A DNA stretch of 64,000 nucleotides from contig NZ_CP077639.1 in assembly GCF_019056395.1 (NCBI RefSeq), positions 2,110,001 through 2,174,000 of the forward strand, given 5' to 3'. Shown piece after piece: positions 1-9,881 of this stretch. This stretch comes from Terribacillus sp. DMT04. GTDB taxonomy: Bacteria > Bacillota > Bacilli > Bacillales > Amphibacillaceae. Numbering within the stretch: the first letter of the stretch is position 1; each line of letters begins with the position of its first letter. The position numbers and the translations under genes were made by a program. The notes below the pieces were generated by a model. That model was not told where the DNA came from. It made no database searches and saw nothing but the letters and a program-made list of their open reading frames with translations.

Positions 1-2
1 CA

Positions 3-377
3 ACATTACTTATTATTATCGGTGCCGCACTGTTATTGCATGCTTATCTTGCGAAAGATCATAAAAACTTATTCGCCGGCTATACACTGCTTGGTCTGGG
101 AGTCCATTTTCATGGGCTGCGCCACTACACGTTTTGGACGGATAGCTGGGGTGCCTATCCGCTCTTGGTTGGAGCTGCGCTTTTACTGGCAGCGCTGAAA
201 ACCAAAAAAGGCTACATATGGGCGATTTTGCTGCTGGCACTTGGTATTTTTGCGATTGCCGCCCCTGCACAGCCGGCATGGTTTGGCTGGCTCGACCGAA
301 TAGCTGGTGTCATTCGTGATTTCTGGCCTGTGCTGCTCATACTTGCTGGCGCATACCTTTTGTTCCGAAAAAAATAA
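3..377 (+). CDS. LiaF-like transmembrane domain protein (5' end outside window)
   Basis: The frame is open from the first bases of the window to a TAA at 375-377, so the 5' end is missing; a TTG at 36 lies inside a hydrophobic stretch and is unlikely to be the true start. The visible ~124 residues form about four membrane segments with short polar turns, ending in a segment that reads RDFWPVLLILAGAYLLF. That closing motif is typical of the small membrane domain found in LiaI/LiaF and related cell-envelope stress proteins. Function here is unknown. The gene converges on engB and shares a bidirectional terminator with it. It could equally be a stand-alone membrane protein of that domain family without any Lia role. 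Confidence 0.6.
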   Translation, partial: TLLIIIGAALLLHAYLAKDHKNLFAGYTLLGLGVHFHGLRHYTFWTDSWGAYPLLVGAALLLAALKTKKGYIWAILLLALGIFAIAAPAQPAWFGWLDRIAGVIRDFWPVLLILAGAYLLFRKK

Positions 378-411
378 CCGTACAAGCTCAGCGGCTTGTA
401 CGGTTATTTTT
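371..411. terminator. Bidirectional rho-independent terminator
   Basis: A perfect 11-bp stem (ACCGTACAAGC at 377-387 with GCTTGTACGGT at 394-404) is flanked by A-rich and T-rich runs on both sides, extending the pairing outward. It serves both the membrane gene from the left and engB from the right. Confidence 0.9.
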
Positions 412-992
412 CATAGGAATTGTTTTAATACTCCCCATGCTTCTTCCTTACCTTCTCCTGTTTCAGATGAGAACGGCAATATGATGTCTTCTTGTTCCAG
501 CTGCAATTCATCAGCTGCGCGTTTAATATGCTGCACACGCTTGCCTTTTGGAATCTTGTCCAATTTCGTTGCAACCACAACTACCGGCAGTTCATAATGC
601 TTGAGAAAATCATACATGGTCACATCGTCCTTGGTTGGCTTGTGCCGAATATCAACTAACAGCACGACTGCCTTCAAGTTTTCCCGCTCTGTAAAATATT
701 CTTCAAGCATTCTGCCCCATGCGTTACGTTCCCGCTTGGAAACTTTTGCATAGCCATAGCCCGGCACATCGACGAAATGGAAACGCTCATTGATCTTGTA
801 AAAGTTCAATGTTTGCGTCTTTCCTGGTTTCTGTGATGTGCGGACAAGGTTCTTTCGGTTAATCATCTTATTAATAAAAGATGACTTCCCAACATTAGAG
901 CGGCCAGCTAAAGCAATCTCCGGCATATGCGTCTCCGGATATTGCTTTTTCGATACCGCGCTAATTACTATTTCTGCTTCAGTTACTTTCAT
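411..992 (-). CDS. engB: Ribosome biogenesis GTPase EngB/YsxC
   Basis: A 193-residue small GTPase of the TrmE-Era-EngA-EngB family that takes part in late assembly of the 50S ribosomal subunit in the cytoplasm. The G1 motif GRSNVGKS lies at about residues 30-37, the G3 motif DVPGYG at 75-80, the G4 motif TKLDK at 142-146 and a G5-like SSETG at 175-179. Length and motifs are normal for the family. The start overlaps the 3' end of lonA by 14 bp, so the two are probably translationally coupled, as in Bacillus subtilis where ysxC follows lonA. A weak ribosome site (GGAAGA) precedes the ATG. The call is secure. Confidence 0.96.
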   Translation of the reverse strand: MKVTEAEIVISAVSKKQYPETHMPEIALAGRSNVGKSSFINKMINRKNLVRTSQKPGKTQTLNFYKINERFHFVDVPGYGYAKVSKRERNAWGRMLEEYFTERENLKAVVLLVDIRHKPTKDDVTMYDFLKHYELPVVVVATKLDKIPKGKRVQHIKRAADELQLEQEDIILPFSSETGEGKEEAWGVLKQFL

Positions 993-3315
993 GTTTATCT
1001 TCCACCAATGCGTATTTTAATACCTCATCAAGATGGCTGACTTTAATAAACGTCATGTCCTGCTTAATTGTATCCGGAATGTCTTCCAAATCCCGGTCAT
1101 TGTCAGCTGGGAAAAGTATCGTTGATATTCCGGCTCGGTGTGCGCTCAAGGATTTCTCCTTTAGACCGCCAATCGGCAGCACGCGCCCGCGAAGCGTAAT
1201 CTCACCAGTCATACCCACTTCTTTTCGTACCGGTCTGCCCGTCAATGCACTAGTCAAAGCGGTCGCAATCGTAATACCAGCGGAAGGCCCATCTTTCGGT
1301 GTTGCTCCTTCTGGCACATGGATATGGATATCATACTGTTCGTGGAACGCCGGATCCACACCAAGCTTCTCCGCATTCGAACGGATATAGCTGAATGCTG
1401 CCTGAGCAGATTCTTTCATCACATCGCCAAGTTTCCCAGTGAGCGTCAGTTTTCCTTTTCCTGGAGATAAAGAAACTTCGATAGATAGTGTATCTCCGCC
1501 GGCTGTTGTATAAGCAAGACCTGTCGCTGCGCCAACTTGATTCTCCTCTTCCATTAAACCATAACGGAAGCGCGGACGTCCAAGTAATTCTTCCACTTTC
1601 TTTTCGGTAACGGTAATTCGCTTCTTATCTTCTGACACAATGATTCTGGCAACTTTTCGGCATACAGCAGCAAGTTCACGTTCCAGCCCGCGGACACCAG
1701 CTTCTCTCGTGTAGCGGCGAACAATATGCTGCAATGCTTCATCTTTTAAAATAATATTGCCTTTTTTCAATCCATTTTCTTTAATCTGCTTTGGCAGTAA
1801 GTGTTCTTTGGCAATATGCAGCTTTTCCACTTCGGTGTATCCTGCTATGCTGATAATCTCCATCCGATCCAGCAGTGGTCCTGGAATAGAACCGAGATTG
1901 TTCGCTGTAGCAATAAACATCACATTGGATAGATCATACGTTTCTTCAATGAAGTGATCACTGAATGTGCTGTTTTGTTCCGGATCCAGCACTTCAAGCA
2001 TCGCGGAAGATGGATCGCCTCGGAAATCATTTGACATCTTGTCAATCTCATCAAGAAGGACAATTGGATTGGTTGTTCCTGCACGGCGCATTCCCTGCAT
2101 GATACGTCCAGGCATCGCGCCAACATACGTCCGACGGTGACCGCGAATCTCCGCTTCATCTCGAACACCACCTAATGATATACGGACGAAGTTACGGTTG
2201 ATCGCTTTCCCAATACTTGTAGCTAAAGATGTTTTCCCGACCCCAGGAGGTCCAGCCAAGCACAAAATCGGCCCTTTTAAGGAATTGGTAAGCTTTTGTA
2301 CAGCCAAATACTCCAAAATCCGTTCTTTCACTTTTTCCAAGCCATAATGATCGGCATCCAACGTTTCCTCTGCATGCGGAATATCCAAATTGTCTTCTGT
2401 TTGTTTCTTCCACGGCAAGGCAATTAACCATTCGAGATAGTTGCGGATAACAGAGCTTTCCGCTGAGCTTTGCGGTACTCGTTCGTATCGGCTCAGTTCC
2501 TTCTCTGCAATTTCTTTCATATGGTCTGTCATGTCCGAATTCTTGATATCCTCACGGAACTGTTCGATTTCCCCGGACTTGCCATCCCGGTCGCCCAGCT
2601 CCTTCTGGATTGCTTTCATTTGCTCACGCAAGTAATATTCCTTTTGCGTCTTCTCAACGGACTGCTTCACACGCTGTCCGATTTTTTTCTCTAAATCCAA
2701 TACTTCTCGCTCATTGGTAATAATGGTGATGATGTGACGCAGCCGTTCTTTAACATCCAGCATCTCCAAGATTTCCTGTTTATCTTCTAATCGCAAAGAA
2801 AGATGCGATGTAATAATATCCGCCATCCGTCCCGGCTCTTTGATATCTGTTAAGGTTGCCAATGTTTCTTGGCCAATCTTCTTCGAAACCTTTATGTATT
2901 GCTCAAACTGTTCCAACAACGCACGCATGAGCGCCTCTTCTTCATTCTTCGTGCCGTGCTCGTCTGGTCTTTCTTCGATTTCGACGATGAATTGCTTTTC
3001 ATCTTCAACAAAACGAATGATTTCCGCTCTATATAATCCTTCAACCAGCACGCGCATGGTACCGTTCGGCAGCTTCATCATCTGATTGACTTTTGCTACA
3101 GTACCGACTCGATGAATCTCTTCTTCCGTCGGCTGATCCAGGTCTACCTCTTTTTGCGCAGCAAGAAAGATTGTTTCTTCTTCCAACATCGCACGTTCCA
3201 ATGCATGCACCGATTTCTCTCTGCCTACATCTAAATGCAACACCATCGTAGGAAAAATAAGCAATCCTCGTAAGGGCAAGAGAGGCGTTACTAGTGTCTT
3301 TTCTTTTTCTCCCAT
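979..3315 (-). CDS. lonA: ATP-dependent protease LonA
   Basis: A 778-residue soluble Lon protease that unfolds and degrades misfolded and regulatory proteins. In order it has the N-terminal LON substrate-binding domain (about residues 8-205), a helical region, the AAA+ module with Walker A GPPGVGKT near 355, and the C-terminal serine-lysine protease domain with the catalytic serine in DGPSAG (about Ser678) and the lysine in GGLKEK (about Lys721). Length matches LonA of Bacillus. The start is supported by GGAGGTGTCACG immediately before ATG. A strong terminator separates it from clpX, so it has its own promoter and forms a unit with engB. The lonB gene that lies between clpX and lonA in B. subtilis is absent here. 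Confidence 0.97.
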   Translation of the reverse strand: MGEKEKTLVTPLLPLRGLLIFPTMVLHLDVGREKSVHALERAMLEEETIFLAAQKEVDLDQPTEEEIHRVGTVAKVNQMMKLPNGTMRVLVEGLYRAEIIRFVEDEKQFIVEIEERPDEHGTKNEEEALMRALLEQFEQYIKVSKKIGQETLATLTDIKEPGRMADIITSHLSLRLEDKQEILEMLDVKERLRHIITIITNEREVLDLEKKIGQRVKQSVEKTQKEYYLREQMKAIQKELGDRDGKSGEIEQFREDIKNSDMTDHMKEIAEKELSRYERVPQSSAESSVIRNYLEWLIALPWKKQTEDNLDIPHAEETLDADHYGLEKVKERILEYLAVQKLTNSLKGPILCLAGPPGVGKTSLATSIGKAINRNFVRISLGGVRDEAEIRGHRRTYVGAMPGRIMQGMRRAGTTNPIVLLDEIDKMSNDFRGDPSSAMLEVLDPEQNSTFSDHFIEETYDLSNVMFIATANNLGSIPGPLLDRMEIISIAGYTEVEKLHIAKEHLLPKQIKENGLKKGNIILKDEALQHIVRRYTREAGVRGLERELAAVCRKVARIIVSEDKKRITVTEKKVEELLGRPRFRYGLMEEENQVGAATGLAYTTAGGDTLSIEVSLSPGKGKLTLTGKLGDVMKESAQAAFSYIRSNAEKLGVDPAFHEQYDIHIHVPEGATPKDGPSAGITIATALTSALTGRPVRKEVGMTGEITLRGRVLPIGGLKEKSLSAHRAGISTILFPADNDRDLEDIPDTIKQDMTFIKVSHLDEVLKYALVEDKHESN

Positions 3316-3369
3316 CGTGACACCTCCATATGTCTTCTTGAGTCCTTTTTAAAGTATATACACAACAGC

Positions 3370-3380
3370 GGTACAGTACC
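3370..3380. promoter_or_regulatory. Short palindrome upstream of lonA
   Basis: GGTACTGTACC (minus-strand reading) is an 11-bp perfect inverted repeat about 55 bp upstream of the lonA start, just upstream of a TATACT that could be a -10 element. It could be an operator, but an 11-bp palindrome may occur by chance. It does not fit the CtsR direct repeat. Confidence 0.25.
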
Positions 3381-3404
3381 CACACTTTGTGCATTTAAAG
3401 AAAA

Positions 3405-3437
3405 AAATCCCTTGCCACCAACTGTAACAAGGGATTT
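3405..3437 (-). terminator. clpX terminator
   Basis: A 10-bp stem (AAATCCCTTG with CAAGGGATTT) around a 13-nt loop is followed on the minus strand by a run of T. It lies 34 bp past the clpX stop codon. Confidence 0.9.
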
Positions 3438-3470
3438 GCTGTACATGTTATATTGCCTGACCGATGAAAC

Positions 3471-4754
3471 TTATGCGCTCTCTTTTGGAGATTGTTTATT
3501 TTCATCTGTAACGGTGCCATCATGAAGAACAAATTTCGGACGGCCGTTTTCAAGCAGTACGGTGTCTTTAGTTATGATGCATTGCTTAATATCATCACGG
3601 GACGGCAGCTCATACATAACATCAAGCATGATACCTTCCATAATGGAACGCAAACCACGTGCACCCGTTTTACGTTCAATTGCCAGTTTGGCAATTTCGC
3701 GCAAGGCTTCTTCCTCGATTACCAATTCTACATGGTCCATCTGGAATAACTTCTCGTATTGTTTAACCAATGCGTTTTTCGGTTTCGTTAAAATTTCAAT
3801 CAATGCCTCTTCATCAAGCGGCTCTAGAGCGCCGATAACTGGAAGACGACCGATGAATTCAGGAATCAAACCGAATTTCAGCATATCTTCCGGCAATACT
3901 TTAGCAAGCAATTCGCCTTTATCAAGCGTCTGGCTGCCTTCTTCACTTGCACCGAAGCCGATTACTTTGTTACCAAGACGGCGTTTGATAATTTGCTCAA
4001 TACCATCAAACGCACCACCGCAAATAAACAGAACGTTTGTCGTATCAATCTGGATGAATTCTTGATGCGGATGCTTACGGCCGCCTTGTGGCGGTACGCT
4101 CGCTACCGTACCTTCAAGGATTTTAAGAAGTGCTTGCTGCACACCTTCCCCTGATACATCACGTGTGATGGATGGGTTTTCGGATTTACGAGCAACTTTA
4201 TCGATTTCATCAATGTAAATGATACCTTTTTCTGCTTTTTCTACATCGTAGTCCGCAGATTGGATCAGTTTAAGCAAGATGTTCTCTACGTCTTCCCCAA
4301 CATAACCTGCTTCTGTTAGAGAAGTAGCATCCGCAATGGCGAACGGTACGTTAAGAATACGCGCTAAAGTCTGTGCAAGCAATGTCTTACCGCTACCAGT
4401 CGGTCCGATCATCGCAATATTACTCTTAGACAATTCTACATCGTCTGAACCTTTTGTGGAGTTAATCCGTTTGTAGTGGTTATATACCGCAACAGCAAGG
4501 TTTTTCTTCGCTTTGTCCTGTCCGATAACATAGTCATTTAGGATGTCGCGAATTTCTTGTGGTTTCGGAATTTCTTTGAATTCTACTTCTTCTTCATTCC
4601 CAAGTTCCTCTTCCACGATCTCTGTGCACAAGTCGATGCACTCATCACATATATAGACGCCTGGTCCGGCTACTAATTTACGTACTTGGTCTTGGCTTTT
4701 GCCGCAGAAAGAGCATTTCAGCTGCCCTTTTTCTTCATTAAATTTAAACATCAT
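3471..4754 (-). CDS. clpX: ATP-dependent Clp protease ATP-binding subunit ClpX
   Basis: A 427-residue AAA+ unfoldase that recognises tagged substrates and feeds them to the ClpP peptidase. The N-terminal zinc-binding domain has cysteines at 14, 17, 36 and 39. Walker A is GPTGSGKT at 117-124, followed by the Walker B stretch IIYIDEIDK and the pore loop GYVGEDV. It is followed by its own terminator and stands between tig and lonA as in related genomes. Two ATG codons are adjacent at the start (Met-Met-Phe); GAGGGGTG upstream can serve either, so the start is uncertain by one residue. The family call is secure. Confidence 0.97.
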   Translation of the reverse strand: MMFKFNEEKGQLKCSFCGKSQDQVRKLVAGPGVYICDECIDLCTEIVEEELGNEEEVEFKEIPKPQEIRDILNDYVIGQDKAKKNLAVAVYNHYKRINSTKGSDDVELSKSNIAMIGPTGSGKTLLAQTLARILNVPFAIADATSLTEAGYVGEDVENILLKLIQSADYDVEKAEKGIIYIDEIDKVARKSENPSITRDVSGEGVQQALLKILEGTVASVPPQGGRKHPHQEFIQIDTTNVLFICGGAFDGIEQIIKRRLGNKVIGFGASEEGSQTLDKGELLAKVLPEDMLKFGLIPEFIGRLPVIGALEPLDEEALIEILTKPKNALVKQYEKLFQMDHVELVIEEEALREIAKLAIERKTGARGLRSIMEGIMLDVMYELPSRDDIKQCIITKDTVLLENGRPKFVLHDGTVTDENKQSPKESA

Positions 4755-5110
4755 TTCACCCCTCGAATGTAATATCTATATATGATATCTCGAAAGATCA
4801 AACACATTCTGGATGCGCCCAGCCTTCCTTTAGCCAATCATATCAGATAACAGCAGTATTAAAAAGCAAAACACTTTTTCCCTCAGTATTAGCCAAATAA
4901 CGGGGTATAAACCCTTGCTTCGAAAGATTTCTCTTTCTATCCCTGCTGGCAAATACTGCATATACGAAAAAAGAGGTACGTTTTATTATGGAGTTTTTTT
5001 TGTAAAAGTCAAATCATATGTATGTAGTATATGTAAACAAAAAAGTCGTTCATGCACGTATTCCACAGAGAGGGGAAGAATCCCTTCCTCTGTGCATACG
5101 TTTATGTTTT
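4755..5110. other. clpX-tig intergenic region with a stem-loop
   Basis: No gene was seen in this ~350-bp stretch. At 5064-5094 an imperfect stem-loop (CACAGAG with CTCTGTG, inner AGGG with CCCT) stands ahead of the tig terminator; it lacks a T-run on either strand, so it is not a typical terminator. The rest is AT-rich and should hold the clpX promoter. Confidence 0.5.
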
Positions 5111-5148
5111 AGAAAAACAAGGCCCAGTGGTTGCTGCCTTGTTTTTCT
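5111..5148 (-). terminator. tig terminator
   Basis: A 13-bp stem (AGAAAAACAAGGC with GCCTTGTTTTTCT) around a 12-nt loop lies just past the tig stop codon. T-rich sides on both strands could make it work in both directions. Confidence 0.9.
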
Positions 5149-5159
5149 CTATGTCTATC

Positions 5160-6449
5160 TTATGCAGTTTTACTGTTGTCAACCAACACATCAATTGCTT
5201 TTTGGAACTTCAGATCATCTTTAATAGCGTCTGTGTTGCCACCAAGCATTTGTGTTAATTGTTCTTTGTCTGTTTGGTACATTTCAGCCATCTTGTCAAG
5301 CTCAGCGTTAACATCCTCATCAGTTACATCAAGGTTTTCCGCTTTTGCGATTGCTTCAAGAGTCAAGTTTGTTTTCACACGTTTGCCAGCATCTTCTTTC
5401 ATTTGCTCGCGAAGTGCAGCTTCATCTTGACCAGAGAACTGCTGATACATCTCAAGCGTCATACCTTGCATTTGCAAGCGCTGTTCGAATTCACGAACCA
5501 TACGATCAAGCTCTGTATCTACCATTGCTTGTGGAACTTCTACAGTTGCATTGTCTGTAGCAAGGTTGATTAGCTGTTCACGCTTGTTGTTTTCAGCTGC
5601 GTTTGTTTTTTCTTCTTGCAAACGGTTTTTCGTTTTCTCACGAAGTGCATCCAAAGATTCTACTTCTTCGTCTACGTCTTTTGCGAATTCATCATCAAGC
5701 TCAGGAAGTTCTTTTGCTTTGATTTCATGAATTTTCACTTTGAAGACAGCTTCCTTACCAGCAAGCTCTTCTGCATGATATTCTTCAGGGAATGTTACAG
5801 TGATATCAGACTCACTGCCGGATTCTTTGCCTGTAAGCTGTTCTTCGAATCCAGGAATGAAGCTGCCAGAACCGATTTCTAAGCTATGGTTCTCTGCTTT
5901 TCCGCCTTCGAATGCAACGCCATCAACGAAGCCTTCGAAGTCCATTACAACTGTATCGCCTTCTTCAACTGTACCTTCTTCTTTAACAACCAATTCAGCT
6001 TGGTTGTTGCGAAGCGTCTCGATTTCTTTTTCTACATCTTCATCAGAAACAGTTGTATCTTCTGCTTCTACTTCAAGACCTTTATAGTCACCAAGTTCTA
6101 CTTCAGGTTTGATTGCTACAGTAGCTTTGAAGATAAGTTCTTTACCTTGTTCGATTTGCTCAAGATCTACGTCCGGCTGTGCAACTGGCTCAATACCAGT
6201 CTCTTCAACAGCGTTCATATAAGCTTGAGGAAGCACGATATCAATCGCGTCTTGATATAGAGATTCTACACCAAAGCGTTGTTCGAACATTTTACGAGGT
6301 ACTCTTCCTTTACGGAAACCTGGTACCTGTACAGTTTTGACAACTTTTTTAAACGCTTGGTCAAGCGCGTTGTCCAACTCTTCAGGGGATAGGGTAATTG
6401 TTAAGACACCCTCGTTCTTGCCTTCTGTTCTTTCGAATTTTGCTGACAT
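5160..6449 (-). CDS. tig: Trigger factor
   Basis: A 429-residue ribosome-associated chaperone that binds nascent chains at the exit tunnel and has peptidyl-prolyl isomerase activity. The N-terminal ribosome-binding domain carries the signature loop (GFRKGRVPR, about residues 43-51), the FKBP-like domain lies at about 150-245 ([14 protein letters not shown]), and the helical C-terminal domain follows. Length is normal. GGAGGGAATATT precedes the ATG. The gene stands alone between a TPR-protein gene and clpX, with its own terminator, as in B. subtilis. The call is secure. Confidence 0.97.
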   Translation of the reverse strand: MSAKFERTEGKNEGVLTITLSPEELDNALDQAFKKVVKTVQVPGFRKGRVPRKMFEQRFGVESLYQDAIDIVLPQAYMNAVEETGIEPVAQPDVDLEQIEQGKELIFKATVAIKPEVELGDYKGLEVEAEDTTVSDEDVEKEIETLRNNQAELVVKEEGTVEEGDTVVMDFEGFVDGVAFEGGKAENHSLEIGSGSFIPGFEEQLTGKESGSESDITVTFPEEYHAEELAGKEAVFKVKIHEIKAKELPELDDEFAKDVDEEVESLDALREKTKNRLQEEKTNAAENNKREQLINLATDNATVEVPQAMVDTELDRMVREFEQRLQMQGMTLEMYQQFSGQDEAALREQMKEDAGKRVKTNLTLEAIAKAENLDVTDEDVNAELDKMAEMYQTDKEQLTQMLGGNTDAIKDDLKFQKAIDVLVDNSKTA

Positions 6450-6593
6450 AATATTCCCTCCAACATCTATCGTTTCTTACCTGTTAATCGTTCTCAATTC
6501 TAGCATTAAAGAAGTTATTAACTAGTACTGGTTTACAACCATCTCATTATAACATATTCATAGTCGCTTTCAACACTTACAGCACGAACTGTG

Positions 6594-7577
6594 TCATTCC
6601 TCGGCAACAGTCAGATATTTTGCTTCAAAAGTGATAATTTCTTCCATCATAGAAGCGATTTGCTGTGCTTCTTCATCTGAGACAGGCGGCTGCTCTATTT
6701 GTAAGTAGCTGCCTGCCAGCTTCTGCAGCGCTGCAGCCAGTGTCAAGCTCTCGTTTTCATCTGGAATAATAGGATATTTTACATACGTATATCGGTACAA
6801 TAATTTGTACACCAAGTCGAAAAGTGATGGATTCTGCTGCTCAAGCAAATGCAGATGCTGAAGTACACGCTCCATCCCTTCTGATTTGTCTACTAGCTGT
6901 AAATTCTCAGGTATCACCGTAATTGTTTCTTTCATCTTATGTATGGAAACCGGAAATTCTATTTCCTGCTTGATGAACCACTCCAGTACGGCTGTTTGCA
7001 CCACCGGATCAGATTCCTCATCAAGCAGATACGCTTCCATCTTTTGTACATGAGGACTTAAGTCGAGCAGGTGGCATTTTTGAATGAGCTGCCATTGAGC
7101 AGAGACATCCTGATTCGTTCTTGCTTTCTCAAAGTTATGTATCAGCTGATCGGCTGCCGTTTGATACTTATCTTCTGCCATTTTCCGACTCACCTTTTGC
7201 AGCTGGTCAAACGACGTTCGAAGCGGCACAGGAATAGTCTCCAGTTCATATACCTCATCCAGCATTTCCACTACCTCCTCGTAGCGACCGAGCTGGAACA
7301 GCAGCGTCAAATGAATATGTAAGTATTGCAGGTAATCCTTGTCCTTCGCTTCCAGCAGCTGCAAGGACATCTCTTCCGCCTCTTCATGTTTGCCAAGTTC
7401 CATCAAGCAGATTAGTCGACCTGTCAGAATTTCCGGCTGTCGGTAGCCATAATCCAACAGCTGCTCAAATTTCTGAATCGCTTCGGCATAATTTTTCTCC
7501 TGCAGCTCCTTCATCCCTTCCTGCTCCAACCGTGTCTTCAGACCGGGAAACAGTACTACATTATTCTCTTTATCCAT
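6594..7577 (-). CDS. ysoA: TPR-repeat protein, YsoA-like
   Basis: A 327-residue cytoplasmic protein, acidic and almost wholly helical, with tetratricopeptide-like repeats in its first ~130 residues (for example the stretch beginning KNYAEAIQKFEQLLDYG). The position immediately upstream of tig matches ysoA of B. subtilis, whose function I do not know beyond the TPR assignment. I chose the ATG at 7577 (MDKENN) rather than one nine bases upstream, because the ribosome site AAGGA sits eight bases before it and overlaps the upstream ATG. No catalytic motif was recognised. Symbol is by synteny and general resemblance. Confidence 0.7.
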   Translation of the reverse strand: MDKENNVVLFPGLKTRLEQEGMKELQEKNYAEAIQKFEQLLDYGYRQPEILTGRLICLMELGKHEEAEEMSLQLLEAKDKDYLQYLHIHLTLLFQLGRYEEVVEMLDEVYELETIPVPLRTSFDQLQKVSRKMAEDKYQTAADQLIHNFEKARTNQDVSAQWQLIQKCHLLDLSPHVQKMEAYLLDEESDPVVQTAVLEWFIKQEIEFPVSIHKMKETITVIPENLQLVDKSEGMERVLQHLHLLEQQNPSLFDLVYKLLYRYTYVKYPIIPDENESLTLAAALQKLAGSYLQIEQPPVSDEEAQQIASMMEEIITFEAKYLTVAEE

Positions 7578-7679
7578 CGGCAACATCCTTATCAGATTTT
7601 CAGTTCAGAGACACTGGTATCAGCTATACCCTTAAATGTAACAAAGAAAACGCTTGTTGAAAACTTATAATAGCAAAAA

Positions 7680-7703
7680 GCTGTGAATCAAACCATTCAC
7701 AGC
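7680..7703 (-). terminator. Terminator after the 112-residue gene
   Basis: A 9-bp perfect stem (GCTGTGAAT with ATTCACAGC) around CAAACC is followed on the minus strand by TTTTTGC. Confidence 0.85.
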
Positions 7704-7720
7704 CTGTGCCACGTAACAAA

Positions 7721-8059
7721 TTATTTGTCTGCATTGGATGCAGGAATCGGGAATGGTATCACATTCTCCATGCTTACTGGCAAATCATCTTCGTCTTCTT
7801 CATCCAGAAAATCAAACAGCCGCTGCTGCATATCTCCCATTTCTGAAGTCAGTTCTTCTTGTTTGTTATTTGTTGCAAAGATATCGCGCTTAATCTGAAG
7901 ATAGAATTCCTTCAGTGCCTTATCCGTATACTTGCTCAACAGCCAGTCGGTTACCGTATACTCCTCTTGCAGCTCCAGGTCATAGATGCGGACCATAAAG
8001 TATTTGCCATAAGGAACAGATTCGATAAACCGATATCGTTTTGTCTCATCTAAGTACAT
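7721..8059 (-). CDS. Small acidic protein of unknown function
   Basis: The frame is open from 8152, but the best start is the ATG at 8059, preceded by GGAGGTGGCTT, giving 112 residues. The product begins MYLDETKRYRF, has a central helical region and an acidic stretch (FLDEEDEDDLP), and no membrane segment or signal peptide. I do not recognise the family. It lies between ysoA and a beta-helix protein gene and has its own terminator, so it is probably a single-gene unit or the last gene after the beta-helix protein. It may bind another protein, but that is only a guess from its composition. Confidence 0.7.
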   Translation of the reverse strand: MYLDETKRYRFIESVPYGKYFMVRIYDLELQEEYTVTDWLLSKYTDKALKEFYLQIKRDIFATNNKQEELTSEMGDMQQRLFDFLDEEDEDDLPVSMENVIPFPIPASNADK

Positions 8060-8133
8060 AAGCCACCTCCAACCAAAGTGTAGCATGTATATCGATGCAT
8101 TTATGTATATTTTCGCCATAATATACATAAAAA

Positions 8134-9327
8134 TTACATTTTGTTCACACATATATCTGCTTTTTTCTTAACAGAAACACGTCTATAAGCGGTATCAGTG
8201 ATATGGGCTTTCTTTCCTTTATACATGTCGACATAGTTATCATAAAGAATAGCACCTTCAATTGGTGATGTTTGGCTGCCTTTCAATCTGACTGCCGATC
8301 CATAACCTCCGCCGCCGCTAATCTGATTTTTGATAAGTAGTATATTCTTAACTGGGTTACTACGCCCTGTAGGTCTGTTGTTCACATCTGTATCATTTCG
8401 TCCGTCCACGTGATTGAGATGAATGGCAATTCCGCCACCGCATGTATCCAGACAGTTATGAAAGCAAACAACATCGCGCCACGAAAAGGCCCGGACCGCC
8501 CACTGCAGAGTCTCTTTCATTTTGTTATCAGTTATATAAATTCGTTCATGCCATCTGTCTGCTGTAGCAGCATGCGACCCAACTGCTCTGCCCCAGCTTC
8601 CTTTTGTCTGCGAGGGTCCAAAATAGTTATGGTGAATCCAAATATCCTGACATGCTGTTTGGTCAAATACAGACCCGCCCCATGGAAAAACACGACGCGT
8701 TTTTGCCAAGTCAAGCTGGATTGCTTCACTATAAGACCGCTTGCCATTGCGGTCATCATAGCCGCAAAATTGACAATCTCTCACCTCTGCATGCTGAACA
8801 GCATTCAATTCAATTGCATGTCCGCCGCCATGCTCAAGCAGCTGTACCTTTTCTATCAAAATATTTTTAGCATGCGCAAACACAAAACTTGTCCCGCCGC
8901 CAAATGCAGGGTAGTTCGCATTCCACTTACCGCCGCTGATAATGATGTTGCCATTGCCGGTATAATGGCGCATCCGATCACGCCGGCGCAAATTCAACAG
9001 CATAGGTCCATGATGCTCTTTCAAAAATACCGCCGCATCACTTGCTTCCAAATAAGTATGCTCCCGGAGACGCAAGGGGCGGCGCAGTATGTAGCGCCCA
9101 GGCGGAAAAATAATATGTATCCCCTTTTTATCAGCCAAACGTAAAAGCTGCTGGATACCTCTTGCATCGTCTCGCCTTCCATCAGCTCTGACAAGCGGAT
9201 GATCTGTGGCTACTATTGTACGTGCAGTTATTAACTTTTCTTTTAAAAGACCTGTTGTTTTGCTGATGTTACGCAGATTTTCTGCCAAATACATAAATGT
9301 CTCTGTACTGTTTTGCACTGTCTCCAT
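8134..9327 (-). CDS. Right-handed beta-helix (pectate lyase superfamily) protein
   Basis: A 397-residue protein with an N-terminal segment typical of the pectate-lyase-superfamily fold (a region like DGRRDDARGIQQLLRLAD followed by IIFPPGRYILRRPLRL, about residues 50-110), then repeating short beta strands with Asn/Gly turns (IISGGKWNANYPAF, NILIEKVQLLEHGGGH, IYITDNKMK), which make a parallel beta-helix. There is no signal peptide, which is unusual for a secreted polysaccharide lyase and would suit a cytoplasmic or spore-associated role. GGAGGAGTCAGC precedes the ATG. The basic C-terminus ends KKKADICVNKM. Catalytic residues were not identified, so enzymatic activity is an open question. Confidence 0.75.
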   Translation of the reverse strand: METVQNSTETFMYLAENLRNISKTTGLLKEKLITARTIVATDHPLVRADGRRDDARGIQQLLRLADKKGIHIIFPPGRYILRRPLRLREHTYLEASDAAVFLKEHHGPMLLNLRRRDRMRHYTGNGNIIISGGKWNANYPAFGGGTSFVFAHAKNILIEKVQLLEHGGGHAIELNAVQHAEVRDCQFCGYDDRNGKRSYSEAIQLDLAKTRRVFPWGGSVFDQTACQDIWIHHNYFGPSQTKGSWGRAVGSHAATADRWHERIYITDNKMKETLQWAVRAFSWRDVVCFHNCLDTCGGGIAIHLNHVDGRNDTDVNNRPTGRSNPVKNILLIKNQISGGGGYGSAVRLKGSQTSPIEGAILYDNYVDMYKGKKAHITDTAYRRVSVKKKADICVNKM

Positions 9328-9439
9328 GCTGACTCCTCCATATCATTATCAATACTTATTCTTAACCGATATGGAATGCATTCAATCTTCAGCGGTGAAA
9401 TTAATAAATCTAGTACAAATTAAGGCTGCTGCACATTCA

Positions 9440-9754
9440 TTAATAGACGTTTGCTAACGCAGCATAAGAAAATAATAATACCCAGAAGCCGAAAAAGCAG
9501 TACACTAAGAACAACACAACGTGAGTTACGGCCAATGCTACTTTACTGCTAGTTTCGTAGGCGAAGAATGATGTGAAGAAACCAACAATTGGAACCGCTC
9601 CTAACGCTATCATAAGAAAAGTACCACTCTTAACTAGCAATTCTCCTAAAGGTGCGCCTGCTGATGCTAATGGCAGCACGAACAATATAATATAACCTGA
9701 TACAAAGACAATTAAAGATGTTAGTGAAATGCGTTCTAATTCGAAATACTTCAT
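9440..9754 (-). CDS. Small integral membrane protein
   Basis: A 104-residue protein with about four hydrophobic segments covering most of its length. The frame is open from 9865, but AAGGAGGTTGTGT before the ATG at 9754 (MKYFELERISL) fixes the start. There is no signal peptide apart from the first membrane segment and no motif I recognise. It sits between cwlJ and the beta-helix gene on the same strand, separated from cwlJ by a terminator, so it is transcribed independently of cwlJ. Confidence 0.7.
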   Translation of the reverse strand: MKYFELERISLTSLIVFVSGYIILFVLPLASAGAPLGELLVKSGTFLMIALGAVPIVGFFTSFFAYETSSKVALAVTHVVLFLVYCFFGFWVLLFSYAALANVY

Positions 9755-9840
9755 ACACAACCTCCTTGCCACAAACACATCATTTGTAATAATAACATAA
9801 ATTATGGAATATAAATCATAAATAACCATCATGCAAAAAA

Positions 9841-9861
9841 GCCCTCCATAGCAAGGAAGGC
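9841..9861 (-). terminator. cwlJ terminator
   Basis: GCCCTCC pairs with GGAAGGC (one G-U pair) around a 7-nt loop, and the minus strand continues with six T. It lies about 20 bp past the cwlJ stop. Confidence 0.8.
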
Positions 9862-9881
9862 CCATTTTCTGTTCTCCGTTA

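Noticed and set aside
3316-3400. CtsR box in the lonA promoter
   Set aside because: The heptad direct repeat is absent; only an unrelated palindrome is present.
8410-9144. Long plus-strand open frame (244 codons) opposite the beta-helix gene
   Set aside because: The minus-strand frame has the protein fold pattern and a ribosome site; the plus frame has neither.
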